Source: Daphnia pulex (Eukaryota; Arthropoda; Branchiopoda; Diplostraca; Daphniidae). From it: DNA of 64,000 nucleotides. The DNA is taken from the NCBI RefSeq assembly GCF_021134715.1, contig NC_060021.1, positions 11,626,501 to 11,690,500 of the forward strand, in the 5' to 3' direction. The translations under genes were made by a program, and so were the position numbers. Shown piece after piece: positions 24,825-37,700 of this stretch. The notes under the pieces were generated by a model, which saw only the letters and a list, made by a program, of their open reading frames with translations, did no database searches and had not been told where the DNA came from. The stretch's first letter is position 1; each line of letters begins with the position of its first letter.

Positions 24825-25351
24825 GTAAACTCTTCCAATTTCAATTCCCCAATTGATTAATCGACAGATTACTCAGTATTTTCTTATAGCTCTTGTATAT
24901 TTGTTTATTACGTAACTAAATGTACCATCTTAAGTGACGCACGAGCTTAAATTTAAGTTTTGTTTAGAGATTCAGTTCGGAAAATCTTGTTTGAGTTTTA
25001 AGACCCTAGAAATCGGTTGATTGTCCAATTAATTTAGATTTCTAATTGAATAGTATATTTAAAAAAGAACTAAAATGCGCCAGTCCCTCGTCATTGGCCA
25101 ATCCGGATCGTGCCATCACGTGATCTCTCTAGTCCTTCCCCCTTTTACTTCTTCCCCCTATACAATAACAAATCGATATTATAGTATGTTGGGTAGTAGT
25201 GGCCCTGTGTTTGTGGCCAGAAGGTGCTGACGTTTTCAGTTGGTCCTGGAACGCACGAGTGCTACGTACGTACCATTTCATCATCCCGATTACTGCAGCA
25301 GCTGTGTATGTGTTTTGTTTTGTTTGTAAATTATACGACAAAACTTCTTTC

Positions 25352-28300
25352 ATGTTTGCTGCCGCCACAGACGAGTTTGTTCACGGTAAAACATTTTTGA
25401 AGCTGAAAATTGTGATGGCCAAAACGCGTAGTGTTTCTCTTATTTAGTTGCCTTGAAAAATTGGTCTAGTAAATAGTGACAAGTGAAAGTCTAATGTTAA
25501 GGCTGCTCGAATTCAAGGTCATTATTAACTCGTACCAATTTGATACCCTCGAAATGTGATACGAAAACCGGTTCATTATGCATTTCATTGATTCAAAGTG
25601 CTACCTCTCTTGCTATTGGTGGAAACTGTTGACATGTACAACGTAACTAAAATCACGCCACTTTCTGTCACACGTGACTCCCGCCAATGGTTGCCAACAT
25701 TCTTTATTGTTATAGGGAATTCTTTTCTTTGTTTTGTGTAGTCTAAAAGAATCGATGGATTGTTGCAAAACAAGAAACCCAAACCTTCATCTTCTTTTAA
25801 TTCAATTTCCTTATTAATTTTTCACAGACAAGGATGAAGAACAACAATATTATGATTTCATCAGCGGGGCTGCAGGGATGTTGGCCATTGCTGGAATCGG
25901 AGTGGCGGCTGCTTCTGCATATTACTGGGCCAGGAAGCCACGTCCATCCCAACCGCCTTTTGATCTCCAACATCAGACGATTGTCGAGGTGAATAACAAA
26001 ACATTAGAAAAATACTCTGCGACGACTGTCTCCATGTTTTTATCGCTGTTCAAAGTGCAGAATTTCCGCTTTCATCGACCAGGAAATCGATGGTCCTTTA
26101 GTTGAAGAGGGACCCTTTGTCCTTTCGAAAAATGTTTTGGTTGTTTTATCGCTCATTCAATTATGTCTGGAACTGACCATCAAAAATAATTCATTCGTTA
26201 TTAGCCCTGACGAAGCGCAAGGTCATTGACGACAGTATATAGCCAAGATAAAATTCCCTGATGAACGATTTGGTCATGCATTAAAAGTGGGAAATTCTTT
26301 TTTTCTTTAATCCAAGGTTTTTTTTAAATAAAAGGCTAAACCTTGAAAAGAAATAGAAAAAAAGGGAAATAACCTGTTCATTTCTACAAGTACTACGCCT
26401 GGTATATTTTTTCATGAAAAGATGTCCCCTTTTCACTAATAACGTCTTAACAATTAACTTTGGTTAGAGGATTATTTTGGCGGACCATTTTTCGGTACTG
26501 TTAAGAAGCTTGCCAATCGCGTGTATCGATCTAAATTTTTAATTAGATGGAGAATCCCAACACACTTTTGAGGATTTTTAACCTTTTTCTTTAATTTTGT
26601 AAGGTTTTGCATTTGAACTGAGATTTTAAATTGTTTGTCAAGTGTCATTATTGGGACGATTTTAAAGTTCAGGTTCTATGCAGGGTCCAGAATTGATCCA
26701 CTATTCCAGATTCACACAAAAAGGCAATGGAATGAAATTTATGCGCTATCTTTACGAAGATACCAAGACATTGTACGACGTTTTCCCGCGCGGAGCGCGA
26801 ATCTCAAGTAATTAAATTTATCCTTTTAATCGTTATTCTTGTAAAAATATGTGATACTAACCCTTGAACTTGATGTACATACAGACAACGGACCTTGCTT
26901 GGGATGGAGAAACACCACAACCAAGGAATATCAGTGGATGAATTATAAGGAAACCATGTCGCGCTCTCAAAATTTCGGTTCCGGTCTGGTGGCTCTTGGC
27001 CTTAAACCCGGACCGGACACTCTGGTGGGCGTTTATAGTCAAAACAATCCCGAATGGGTGTTGAGCGAATATGGTCTCTACAGCAACTCCATGGTCGTCG
27101 TACCACTGTATGACACCCTGGGTCCCGATGCTTCTCGTTTTATTATCAATCAAGGTACGTAAACCACATTTCAACCACCTGTTTTTAGTCAACTAACGTC
27201 AATATTTTTAATGATTTTTGCAGCTGAAATGTCACTTGTTATTTGTGAGAATGAAGAAAAATGCAAATCCTTGCTCACCGATACGCCCGCCTGTCTCAAA
27301 ATCATGGTTCATATCAAACCGATCTCTAATGCAACTGTCGAGTTGGCCAAGAGTAAAGGCATCACCACCTTGAGTTTTGAATATGTGGAAAACCTTGGAG
27401 CTCAAAACAAACACAAACCTACGGTAGTCTCTGCCAATATAAATCAATTGCCATTTCAAATTTCGCGCTTTAACGAAATCTGTTTTCTCCCCTGATTGAC
27501 GCAATAGCCACCCAAGCCGGAGGATTTGTGCATCGTTTGCTACACATCGGGAACGACAGGAAATCCCAAGGGAGTCATGTTGACGCACGAGAATGTGATT
27601 GCCGACGCCAGCGCCATTTTACTTCACATGGGCGACGAGAAACCCAACAAGACGGACGTCATGATTTCCTTCCTTCCACTGGCCCACATGCTGGAACGTA
27701 TTTCACATTTAGTTCTCTACATTGGAGGGGGTTCGATCGGCTTCTTCGGGGGTGACGTCCGTCATTTGATGGATGACATGGTCGCTCTTAAACCAACAAT
27801 TACCCCGGCCGTCCCTCGCATATTCAACCGCATTTACGACAAGGTTCAAAGTGGCCTGAAGAGCTCGTCCGTTAAGCGCTTCCTCTTTAACACAGCCCTC
27901 AGCTCCAAGGAGAATGATTTGCGGCGTGGCATCATGGGGAAAAACACCATCTGGGATAAACTTGTTTTGAAGAAAGTCCAGGATGCAATGGGCGGACGCA
28001 TCCGACTTATTGTTGTGGGTTCGGCTCCACTAGCTGGGGCTGTCATGACTTTTATGCGTTGCGCCCTCGGATGTGTCATCATCGAATGTTACGGACTAAC
28101 GGAATGTGCTGCCCCCACCACTCTCACCGTGAACGTAATAACAAAAAGAAATCATTTCGAACCTTGTATTCCAATCAACTAAAATTACTTTTGATTTTCT
28201 AGGGAGATTTCACCCCAGAACACGTAGGCACGCCAATTCCTTGTTGCGCAATCAAATTGGTTGACGTACCCGATATGAATTATTTTGCTGTCAGCGGCCG

Positions 28301-29007
28301 TGGTGAAATTTGTATTAAAGGCACCAATGTCTTTAAAGGCTACTTTAAAGATCCCGAAAAGACTAAAGAAACTATAGACAAGGACGGTTGGCTTCACACC
28401 GGTGACATTGGCACCTTTTTAGACGTATGTTTAGTGATGTTAGGACTATAAGATCCATATGGCTGATTCTATTTTCGTCCCATAGAACGGAACCTTAAAA
28501 ATCATTGATCGCAAGAAACATATCTTCAAGTTGTCACAAGGCGAGTACATTGCTCCCGAGAAAATTGAGAGTATATACATGAAGAGCCAGTACGTTGCAC
28601 AAGTCTTCGTACACGGTGAAAGCATCAAGTCATGCGTCATTGGAGTAATTGTACCCGATGAAGAATTCATCAAACAGTACGCGGAAATCCGGGGTTTTTT
28701 CGGGAGCTTCTCCGTTCTCTGCAACGTGGCTGAAATCAAGCAGCTTATACTGAACGACATCACAGAACTGGGGAAAAAAGGTGGACTGAAATCCTTTGAA
28801 CAGGTGAGACAAATGATTTTTATTTAGATTATTTGTCAACGGGTAATTTATCAATAAAATTATGTGCAGGTCAAAGATATCTATTTGCACCCAGAACTCT
28901 TTACAGTCCAAAACGGTTTATTGACACCGGTACTGAAATCTAAACGTCCGGATCTTCGTACTTACTTCAAGCGGCAACTTGAAGAAATGTACAGCAAACT
29001 TGACTAA
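25352..29007 (+). CDS. Acsl: Long-chain fatty-acid-CoA ligase C
   Basis: Third tandem acyl-CoA synthetase. Exons: 25352-25385 ([11 protein letters not shown]), 25828-25988 (anchor exon, one codon longer than in A and B), 26684-26807, 26885-27154, 27224-27423, 27508-28134, 28203-28424, 28486-28803 and 28870-29007 (TAA); 697 residues. It has an N-terminal Gly/Ala-rich anchor, the P-loop [52 protein letters not shown]. It shares L in YGLTE and D in LDNGTL with B rather than A, suggesting that B and C are the younger pair. Odd points: FPRGAR where A and B have FRRGxR, and a long third intron boundary (25989-26683). Confidence 0.94.
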
Positions 29008-29258
29008 CAAGAATCTATTCTTCTATCTACAGCATGTCCTGCAATCTTATCTGTTATTATATTTGCCAATCTTTTGATTTGCCAGAATACAATAATTACT
29101 ACAGGGAAATATACATTTTCTATTCGAAATTGATGAAAACATTTCACATTCATCCCCAACCCTTGCGCAACTAAAACATTCATTGGTAAAAACTAGTAAT
29201 AATGCTGAATTTACGAAGCATTAATTAATCTTCATGTAGCAAGAGTCCATTTACACTA

Positions 29259-29274
29259 AATAAAATGAAATAAA
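29259..29274 (+). terminator. Polyadenylation signals of synthetase C
   Basis: Two AATAAA hexamers, at 29259-29264 and 29269-29274, about 255 bases beyond the stop codon. Right strand and distance for 3' end formation. Confidence 0.55.
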
Positions 29275-29499
29275 TGAATTTTTAGTTGTTTACAAAAAAA
29301 GTAAAATTCTCGAGAAAACAACGGCAACCCTGTTAGCTCTTGAATGTTCCTCATCACTGTGGTCTGCACTACGAGCACTTTTCTGATTTTCATTTTCTCT
29401 TCAAAATTTCATTTACTTCTAAGGAAATTAATAACCGAATAGTAAGACCTTTTATATGCTACCTTTTATATGCTAGTGGGCTTTGAGGGAATTTTCTGA

Positions 29500-29741
29500 T
29501 AAAGTGTAAGGTTGTTAGGGACTAAATAGTTGACTGAAAAATAATTTGCAGTGTATGCTAGCACGTGCGACTGTTCTAAATTCACTGCTGTTGAAGATAT
29601 AGAAGTATCAATATTGACTAATTTAATAATAACTGACAGTAAGTATTAAATATTTATTACTGTAGATTTGAAACTTAAATGTTTAAAAAACTCTTTATTT
29701 GCCAATTTATAGGTTAAACCTTCCCGTCTGGTTACATAAAT
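29500..29741 (+). promoter_or_regulatory. Probable leader exon and 5' untranslated intron of the oxygenase-like gene
   Basis: A donor (gacaGTAAGT, gt at 29639) and an acceptor (tttatAG, ending 29712) bracket a 74-base intron just before the ATG at 29742, implying a non-coding exon ending at 29638. The promoter would lie near 29400-29560. No TATA box is evident. Confidence 0.4.
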
Positions 29742-32700
29742 ATGGCGGCACCAGATGAGTTGGTGGAACCAACTAATACCATTTTAAGGAATCAAGTTTC
29801 CATCGAACAAGACAGAATTGTTGACAGAGAACTCTTAGCAAAGGCTGTAACAATGTCAAGTGAAGCGAGATTGATTGATTTTGCATTTATGAAGCAAATT
29901 TCATCCAACGATTTCCCTTTAGTTGGAATCATGGTGGCAGACCTCCTAGACAGTATTTCAATACCTGTTTCACTTAATGTAGGTTTGGATATATGTGTTC
30001 ATTGTTAAGTTCTTTAATGACACTGTGTATTTTTAGGATTTTTCAAACTTAAAAAGAAATTCGGAAAAATCTTTCTATGGCCAAGGATACAACATCTCAT
30101 ATGATACTTCTCTGAGAGATGCTTTGGAAATAGATGGTTCTAGAGTTTGTCCTTTAACACATGCAAACATTGAATTATCATCACTAATTATTCAACACCT
30201 TGGACTGCCCAGCAATGGACTTTTGAATGTTCGAGCAAAACTTAAAAAACTGCTTTTGTATGAAATTGGTGGGCATTATATCTTTGATTCCAATCAATTT
30301 GGTAATATCTATATAATTTTGAATTCTTTAAGGATATTGGTATAACGTTTTTGCTTGTGCTTAATTTAAAGGTACCATCGGAACAGTGATCCTTCAAATA
30401 CCTGTTGAAAAAGGTCACGAAGGTGGGCATTGGAAGGTACAACATAACGGTCAGAGTCAAACGTTTATGAATGATTCAAAAAGCGACACAAATTTTTATT
30501 TGTCGGAATTTTACGGGACTTGCAAACATTCAATGGAAAAAGTAACTAAAGGCTGCAATGTGGCGCTTGTCTTCGATCTCGTGTGTACCAATGCCAAGAC
30601 TACTATACCTTTGGATTATCCAGTTATATTAACTGCCTTAAAGGAGATTAAACAATCACTTAACCCTTGGACACTTGATTTTCCGGAAGAAAACCTGAGT
30701 AATAACGAATTTCTGTGCCTTGAGAAATCTTGGGACAAACAGGTTTTATATTTTGATCTACAGGAAAACTACGAAAAACGAGACCTCAAGTTTCAGCTCC
30801 TTCGAGGAAAAGATGAAAACTTGGCCCACCTTCTCCAGTGTTGCTCATTTCTCGACGTACATCTTGTTAATTTGATACAACAGGAAGCAAGAATCCCTCA
30901 GCCCCACACTGCTGATTGCGTAGAATCATCTGGAAATGTTGGTCAAGGATTTTCCTGGCAATGGATTGACACTGAAGACAACATTAGGAATTTGGCCTTC
31001 AAATTAGATTTGGAGCAGCAATGTGTTGGACCCTTTCGACCCCACGTCAATTCAAGTACAGTTCTTCAAGAAACTGAAGAAATGACACAGGAAGAAGATT
31101 CTAATTCCGAAATGACAACTGTGAAACGATACTCATATCGCAGCCTATTGGTAATCTGGCCTAAACATCATTCGGTGTGGATGTATTGTCGTTACGGTTT
31201 ACCTTCACTGATAACCCGAATGGAAAATTTACTTGCTTCGACGTCACAGTGGCAAGAAGAGGAACGTAAAAGGGTAACTCGTGACTTGCGTCAGTTAGTA
31301 CATTATTGCTGCGCTCAACCTAAATTGGTATGGACCAACCTCGATATGCAAAAAGGCGAATTGACGTGGAAATTGCTGTATTTCTGCATCACACTACGAG
31401 CTCGTGAAGAAGGTCTCGCTTTGTTGGAGACTCTGGGCGCCGATTTTGAAGAACAATGTCAAGAATTGCTTGGAATTAGTACGGAGGCGTTTGAAGGAAT
31501 TCAAAATGAACTAGTGGCTAAAGCAATAGCTATATTCCAATGTGAAGTTGCAGGTTAGATTAAATAATTTTGGAAATGTTTGCATTTATTGTTGAAATCT
31601 GATTTAATGCCCTTTTACAGGCTGGGTTGATATGGCCGGACTGGTAAAACGGATGATAACCCCAAACCGGATTTTAAAGCAGTTGATTCCGATTATTAAA
31701 TTGGCTGAATGCCTGCTTGATGTCAATTGTGTGGAAGGAGCCAAGATGATAGGAGATACAATTTCGACCTTCTTCATCAATATGGAACATGGAGGACCAG
31801 CGTCTCAAGCTTCTCAAGCGTCAACGGTTACACTTTTTTGTGTAAAAGCATACCTCGGCATGGTTCTTACGCTAGAGAGAAATCCGAAGACTTCCGATCT
31901 CACAAGAATGGAATCTTTCGTTATCTTCTTTTCTAGGGTATGTTTTCAATTTCGCCCTGATCCAAAAACATTTCAAATTATTTATTTATTCTCTTTTAAT
32001 ATTTTTGTTATCCATTTTGATTTCCCAGTTACGGTCATCAGTGCAGTGTCGCTTGGTGTTAGATTTGGTAGCTCCAGATTCATTGATAAAGATGACTTTA
32101 TCTTCCGGATTCATGTTCCACGACATGTGCCGGATTTTGTCTACTGATTGCAACTTCTACGCGCCACCCGTTAAGCTCAACGCAGAGGATTTGTTGAAAT
32201 GCTATATTCGATTCGGAAACGTCGATTGGCTTCAATCACTAATCAACAAAATATGCCGAGCTCCCCAACCATCAGAAATCGCAGAGAAATTCAATACTTC
32301 CAAGATTAATTTATTGACGAAAATTATTTCTTCATCGTCGCTCTTGGAATTGGCCGAATCTTCTGTACCCGCCAAGTCTACGATGATTTCGTTAGTGAAA
32401 AACTATCTGTTGTTGTTGGTTGACCACTTTTCAACACTGATTGGAAGAGATTATCAAGTTCTGGTTCCTGAGACTCCTGACTCGACTCCTGATGTTGACA
32501 TGCCTCGACGTGAAACTTTGCAGAAAAGCTTGTCATCGTGTATCCTGTTTTTTATGCGGATGGATCCGATTAATTTTTCAACTGAGTCACCCCACTGGTC
32601 ACTTATCTCGTTGCTACTTGCCAAACTTACAATTCCTCAGTTGTTTCATTTCTTGATCCAACTCTTTCAAGGCTTCACGACCACCCAGCATGGCCTCAAA

Positions 32701-34050
32701 GATGGCATCATTAAACATGTCTGCGAATTCCTCTTAACTCGAATGAAAGAAGAAGTAACAGTGATGCATAGCCGAGAAGACATCCTCAATGTGACAAGGT
32801 GTTTCATTCAGACAGGAAGCAAATCACTAATCCGATCGTTTTTAAAGCAAGTATGTGCGAACGAAATAACTGGATACTGGAAACATACCGACAAGCAGAA
32901 GTTGTTCAAACTCTTGATGTCGTCGTCTGATGTTTGGGGACAACTCTCTTCAGAAAAGAAGCTGATAGTTTTGAACACTTGTAACCTCATCGTCTCAAAC
33001 GGAATTAATGACATCATCCGAAAGTTGGATTCTCCAAGTGCTTCGACCAACATCACACCTATACTCTTCGAGTGTGTCCAACTTTTCATTCTGACCGAAA
33101 GGAATCGTTTCTCTGATGGACAGTTTTGCGTTGACTTTGTGTTTCAACCTCTCTTGGCCAAGTTATCGAATTCTCAGTTAATGGATCTTGTGATGGGCGT
33201 TTTCGTGTTGGAAAAAAACGAATTTCCCGCTACAAGAAAAATCTCCCTCTTATACAGTTGGTATCTCGATACATGCAGGCGATTCTTTAGCCTAAACTTT
33301 GTGCCATTAGTTAAAACGGATTTGGAAATAATAGTCAAGATATTTGATTGTCTGCTGTGGCTGAATGATGATATTTGCTGGAAGAATTTCGCCTTTCAAG
33401 TTTGCGAATCTTTCCCTACAGAGGAAAGTAATCTCTTTGTAGTTGTTATTGTGAGCAGTGATCGCTTACGAAAAGCTCTGTTGGATTCCCCTCCCGCTTT
33501 TAACGCCATCATCACTATCCTTAACCATTGGATCGATGCCTCGCTTTCTAAAAACGAACCTCCTTTCATATGGAAGCAAAACAAAGCTGTCGTGCATGGG
33601 CATCCTCAAGTGGAAGCTTTTCTTCGTTCACATGAAAAGCGAATGTTTTACTACAAATTTACTTCCACCAAAGAAGCTCAACATTTTTGCAGCGAACTGA
33701 AAGTGAATGGCCCCTTGAATGGATTCAGTGTCAAAGCGACGACTCGGTCAAAAAATTCCAGCTCTGGAAAAGTGGCTTACTGTGAAATATTAAAAAATCG
33801 GAGTCATCACAAACATTTATTGCTGGAATTCGACAAAAGGAAATCCGAGGTGGAAGGATTGAAAAAGTTGCTTGCAAGCTTATTAGAAGAGCGTGACACA
33901 GCCAACTTAAGCCCACCTGAACTCGCTCGTCTAGAAGAAACGGATGAATCTTCATCAAGCTGCGAAACAGATGACTTATGCATCGTGTATGAATCTTCAG
34001 CGGTCAAACGAAGGAAGATTGACATACCCACTTTTACCGTGGTTGCCTAA
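29742..34050 (+). CDS. Large protein with a degenerate prolyl-hydroxylase-like 2OG-Fe(II) oxygenase domain
   Basis: Five coding exons: 29742-29978, 30037-30301, 30372-31553, 31621-31937 and 32029-34050 (TAA), giving 1340 residues with clean frame. Residues about 100-240 resemble the oxygenase domain of large uncharacterised eukaryotic proteins of the prolyl 4-hydroxylase type: NISYDTSLRDALEID, KLLLYEIGGHY, GTVILQIP, GGHWKVQHNG, FYGTCKHSMEKVTKG, ALVFDL. The distal histidine (His220) is present. The expected PHRD (HxD) between GGH and the GT strand is replaced by YIFDSN at about 160-165. The arginine that usually follows the distal motif (G-x-R) is Asn230. So catalysis is doubtful. The long remainder is helical with no domain I recognise. 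The C-terminus has a predicted coiled coil (about 1265-1295), an acidic serine-rich stretch and a basic KRRK cluster (1327-1330), possibly a nuclear signal. Confidence 0.85.
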
Positions 34051-34223
34051 AAAAAAAGTAAGATTTCGATTTTGAATGGATTGCTTTGTTAATTACATTG
34101 TTTTTTTTTGTGAAGCACAGCGACACTTTTTGTTTTTATGTGGAATTCGACACCTTTTGATTCTTATTTGTGTTTAATTTATGTTGTTTTTTAACGATAC
34201 TTGGTTGTGTGGTCAATTGACAC

Positions 34224-34229
34224 AATAAA
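34224..34229 (+). terminator. Polyadenylation signal of the oxygenase-like gene
   Basis: AATAAA 174 bases past the stop codon on the coding strand; the nearest such hexamer downstream. Confidence 0.6.
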
Positions 34230-34779
34230 TCGTTACAAAGAATTTTTTGAAATTTACAATTCGATCAGTCGAGATTTTTGGATATTTTCTAGTGATCCGA
34301 TATTTAATTGAGATTTATCATAATCTGTTTCTTTTAAGTTTTAGAACATTTGCGGAACTATAGACTTAATGAAAAACTGAAAGAATTTTTTCAAATCTGC
34401 AAAGTTCTGTAAATATTTATCTGCTATTTAGGTCATTGTAGTCTTGTGTGTGAAAAACATTTTTCCACATCTACAGCATTGTGTCTGTCTTGAGGTTTTG
34501 GTCACTCTTAATTAGTCATTTAATTTCAGGTAAATTTGTAAATTCTTTGCCATTGTGCTACAATTTGAAATACTTGATAAAAGAAGAGGTTGCTTTTGAT
34601 TATGAGATTTTGTAAGTCACCATCTCCTTATATCTCCTTATACCTAACTGATGAAACTGATGTTTAACAGCTTTTTCATAATATCTCTTTTAGAGTGCGC
34701 CATAAGGGACCTGGAGAAGAAAAGCTGAAACATAAATACTTATTAGATTACGAATATTTTGGTTTATTTTATTTTATTT

Positions 34780-37700
34780 TCCGTCCAGTGTTTTCAATCG
34801 TCCGTAGATGCCAAGGGCTGTCACTAGGTGTCAAAATATTTCAGTGTGTTTAGGGATTTAACTATTCAGCCCTGTATTGGTAGGGGGAGGGGGTCATCAA
34901 ATTCTAGACGACATTCCTTTTGACATTTCTTTTTCTTCAAGACGCCGTCCGAGAAGGTTACCTTAGCCATTGGCTTATGGCGGGGCACTTTCTTTCCTCA
35001 CATTTTTCAATGGTAATTCCTGTTTTTTTTTTCATTAAGGTTACTGAATTTAAATTTTATGTGTGCCGTGTGATTAATATACGGGTTAGCCTACATGTTT
35101 GAAACTTTGTGTCTGATAGTAATTAAGTTTTAATTTTTCTATTAACAGTCAGGTGTGAGCTTCTTCATTGCATTACGTGCACGTGATCGCTGCCTCGTCA
35201 TGAAGAGGGTCTCTACTATTTTGCAAGACAAATAAGATGAAAAGAGGAAACTTGAAAAGGTAATTAAGTACTTGTAAGCTAAATCGAGCAGGCAATGAAG
35301 TACCATTTTTAGCATTTTGTTCTTGATGTTGAAGACAAATGACATCTTATTTCGGTCTCCATGTAAGACAGCTTTTGTGAAGAGTTTTTTGTTAGTTAGT
35401 AATTAAACCAACCACAGGGTTAGAATTTTGCATGAATTTAAGTCTACTTAACTGTGCTACATATGCTTGTTCTTTGCCCAGAATTAACTTGGGTAGTACG
35501 TAAAACTCTTTATATTAAGTACTTTATGCATCTAAATGAGAGCTTTTGTGAAAAAATCTGGATCAGCTTGTGTTGAATAGGTTAGCATTTTGCTTAAATT
35601 ACATATTTGTGCCATATGTGTGTTTGCTTGGCATGCTTGCCTATAATTAACTAAGGTTGTACATGTACATTGAACTCTTAATATAGATTTGACAAGTACT
35701 TTCTGCTTCTAAATAAGGCCTTGTGAAAAAAGTCAGTTTGTGAAGAGATGAGAAATTTTTATCATGTAGAACATTCCCTTGTTTTTCTTGTGTTTGAAAA
35801 TATTATTGGTTTATTAATTTCTGTTTTTTTTTTAAGGTTTCCTTGTTCAGTTTATGAGCTGTTAATGGTGTTTTCTGGTGTTCAGTTGAGAGATGCCCTC
35901 TGAGATGGATAATCAACTGCTGAGCCTTCTCATACCATCGTCTTTTTGGACGTGGAGAATGTCAGTTCACTGTAGAGTAGCTTGGCTGGTGATAATGGTA
36001 ATAATATGGTAACAATTTGTCAATTCCTGCCTTTATTCCTTAAGGTTATTAAATTTAAATATTTTGTGTGGTCAACTTACAGGGATCATGGCATGTAACT
36101 CATATTTGCAAGATTAATTGCTAATGGTAATTTTTCTTTAATCTAATGGTTTAATTTCTAATGATTCTTCAATGATTATTTCTCAGGTCATGAGGTCTGC
36201 TGTTCATTTTCTCCAAAATGTCGTCTCTTGGTTTATGTTGCACGTTTCGTCACATTCAGTACTTAAGATTAGTAAGAGCAATAATGCTGATTAACTTTGA
36301 AATCTGAAAACATTGTTTCTACATTAGAATTTTATTATTTGTTTCTGAAATTAAGTTTTTATTTTTACTTGACAGATGGAGTCTGAAAGCTTCTTTATTG
36401 CTTTACGTGTACGTGGTGATTGCTGTTTAATGAAGGTTCTCTAAGAGGGTCTCTACTACATTGAAAGACAATATAGTGATGGAAATAGGAAATCTAAATG
36501 AAAGAGTAATAATGTAAGTACTCATGAGATAAATCAAGGGTTAGCATTTTGCTTTAATTTTTTTCAAAGTATGTGTGCTACCTATGCTTGTTTTTAGTTA
36601 AGAATTTACTGAAGTAAAACTTCAGTTCTTGATTCAAATGACATGGCATCTACTAGGGCAATCCTACTTATCAATAAGACAGCTTGTATGAAAAGGTTTT
36701 AATCAGATGGTAGATTTTTCAATTTTTTTACTAACATAAATTCAAAATTTCGTTCTTTTAAAGCTTAAACGAAATTGTCATGATGTGATGATCTTAGGCC
36801 ATTTTCTTTACGTTTTTCTCTAGTTAAATCATTTAAATCTCAAGTGTATGATTGCTTCAACTTTTAAGTATTTGAACCATTTATTTTACAATTGAAAGAT
36901 AAAATTAAACTTGCATTTTTTGTTTTACTTTGAAAATATAGGTTCCCATGGTCAGTTTGATGTTTGAGCTGGTTCGTTGTGGCTGTTTGGTGTGCAGTGA
37001 TCTTGCAGGAGAAATGCGTTAAAAAGGTGATTGTGTAGACTTGCTTAAAATGGGAAAAGAATTACTTTAATTTAAGGGAAAAGATAATTGTTTTGTTGTA
37101 GTCATGTCGGCTTTAGAGTTTTTTTTTCTTTTCAGGGACAAAGTGCCGCAACAAGTTGGCAACATGGCAATCTTATCACCGAGCCTGACGCCGTCTGCTA
37201 TGGAAACTGTCAGTCACGTTTTTCGTGATTATTGCGGTCAGCTTCAACATTCTTCTTCACAAATGTCTCAAAGGTAATTAGTTGTTAGTTCATTAGGGTT
37301 TCTGAATGTACAAACAATTAACAGATGCCTTTGCTTAAATGCTGAAGAAGGTTTAGAAGATTAAAGATAGAATACATTTGTCAATCTGTCATGCCTGTGA
37401 TACATTTCCGTCCAGGTCACAGAGTCTTATCCCAGTAGGTTTTTTCGTCTCTAAGAAATTATGTAGATAATTGATTTGTTACATAGTAACTTGGTCTTTG
37501 ATAATAATTGAGGTTTTTTTTTCATGTAGGATTAATGGTTTGGTGAGGCTGAGCCTTTTAATGGTGGTCAAAAGTCCACATGGACTTGTTGCAGCCAACT
37601 GGTGAAGGGTGTGGGGAAGCCCTGCATGCCATCTGTGGTGTTGGTCTGAAATGTTTTCATTGCTTCAACTAGTAAGTGTTTGAATCATTCATTTTATATT

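Noticed and set aside
36767..36830. Possible box C/D snoRNA (gtgatgatc) in the repeated non-coding region
   Set aside because: No matching D box (ctga) at a suitable distance and no terminal stem.
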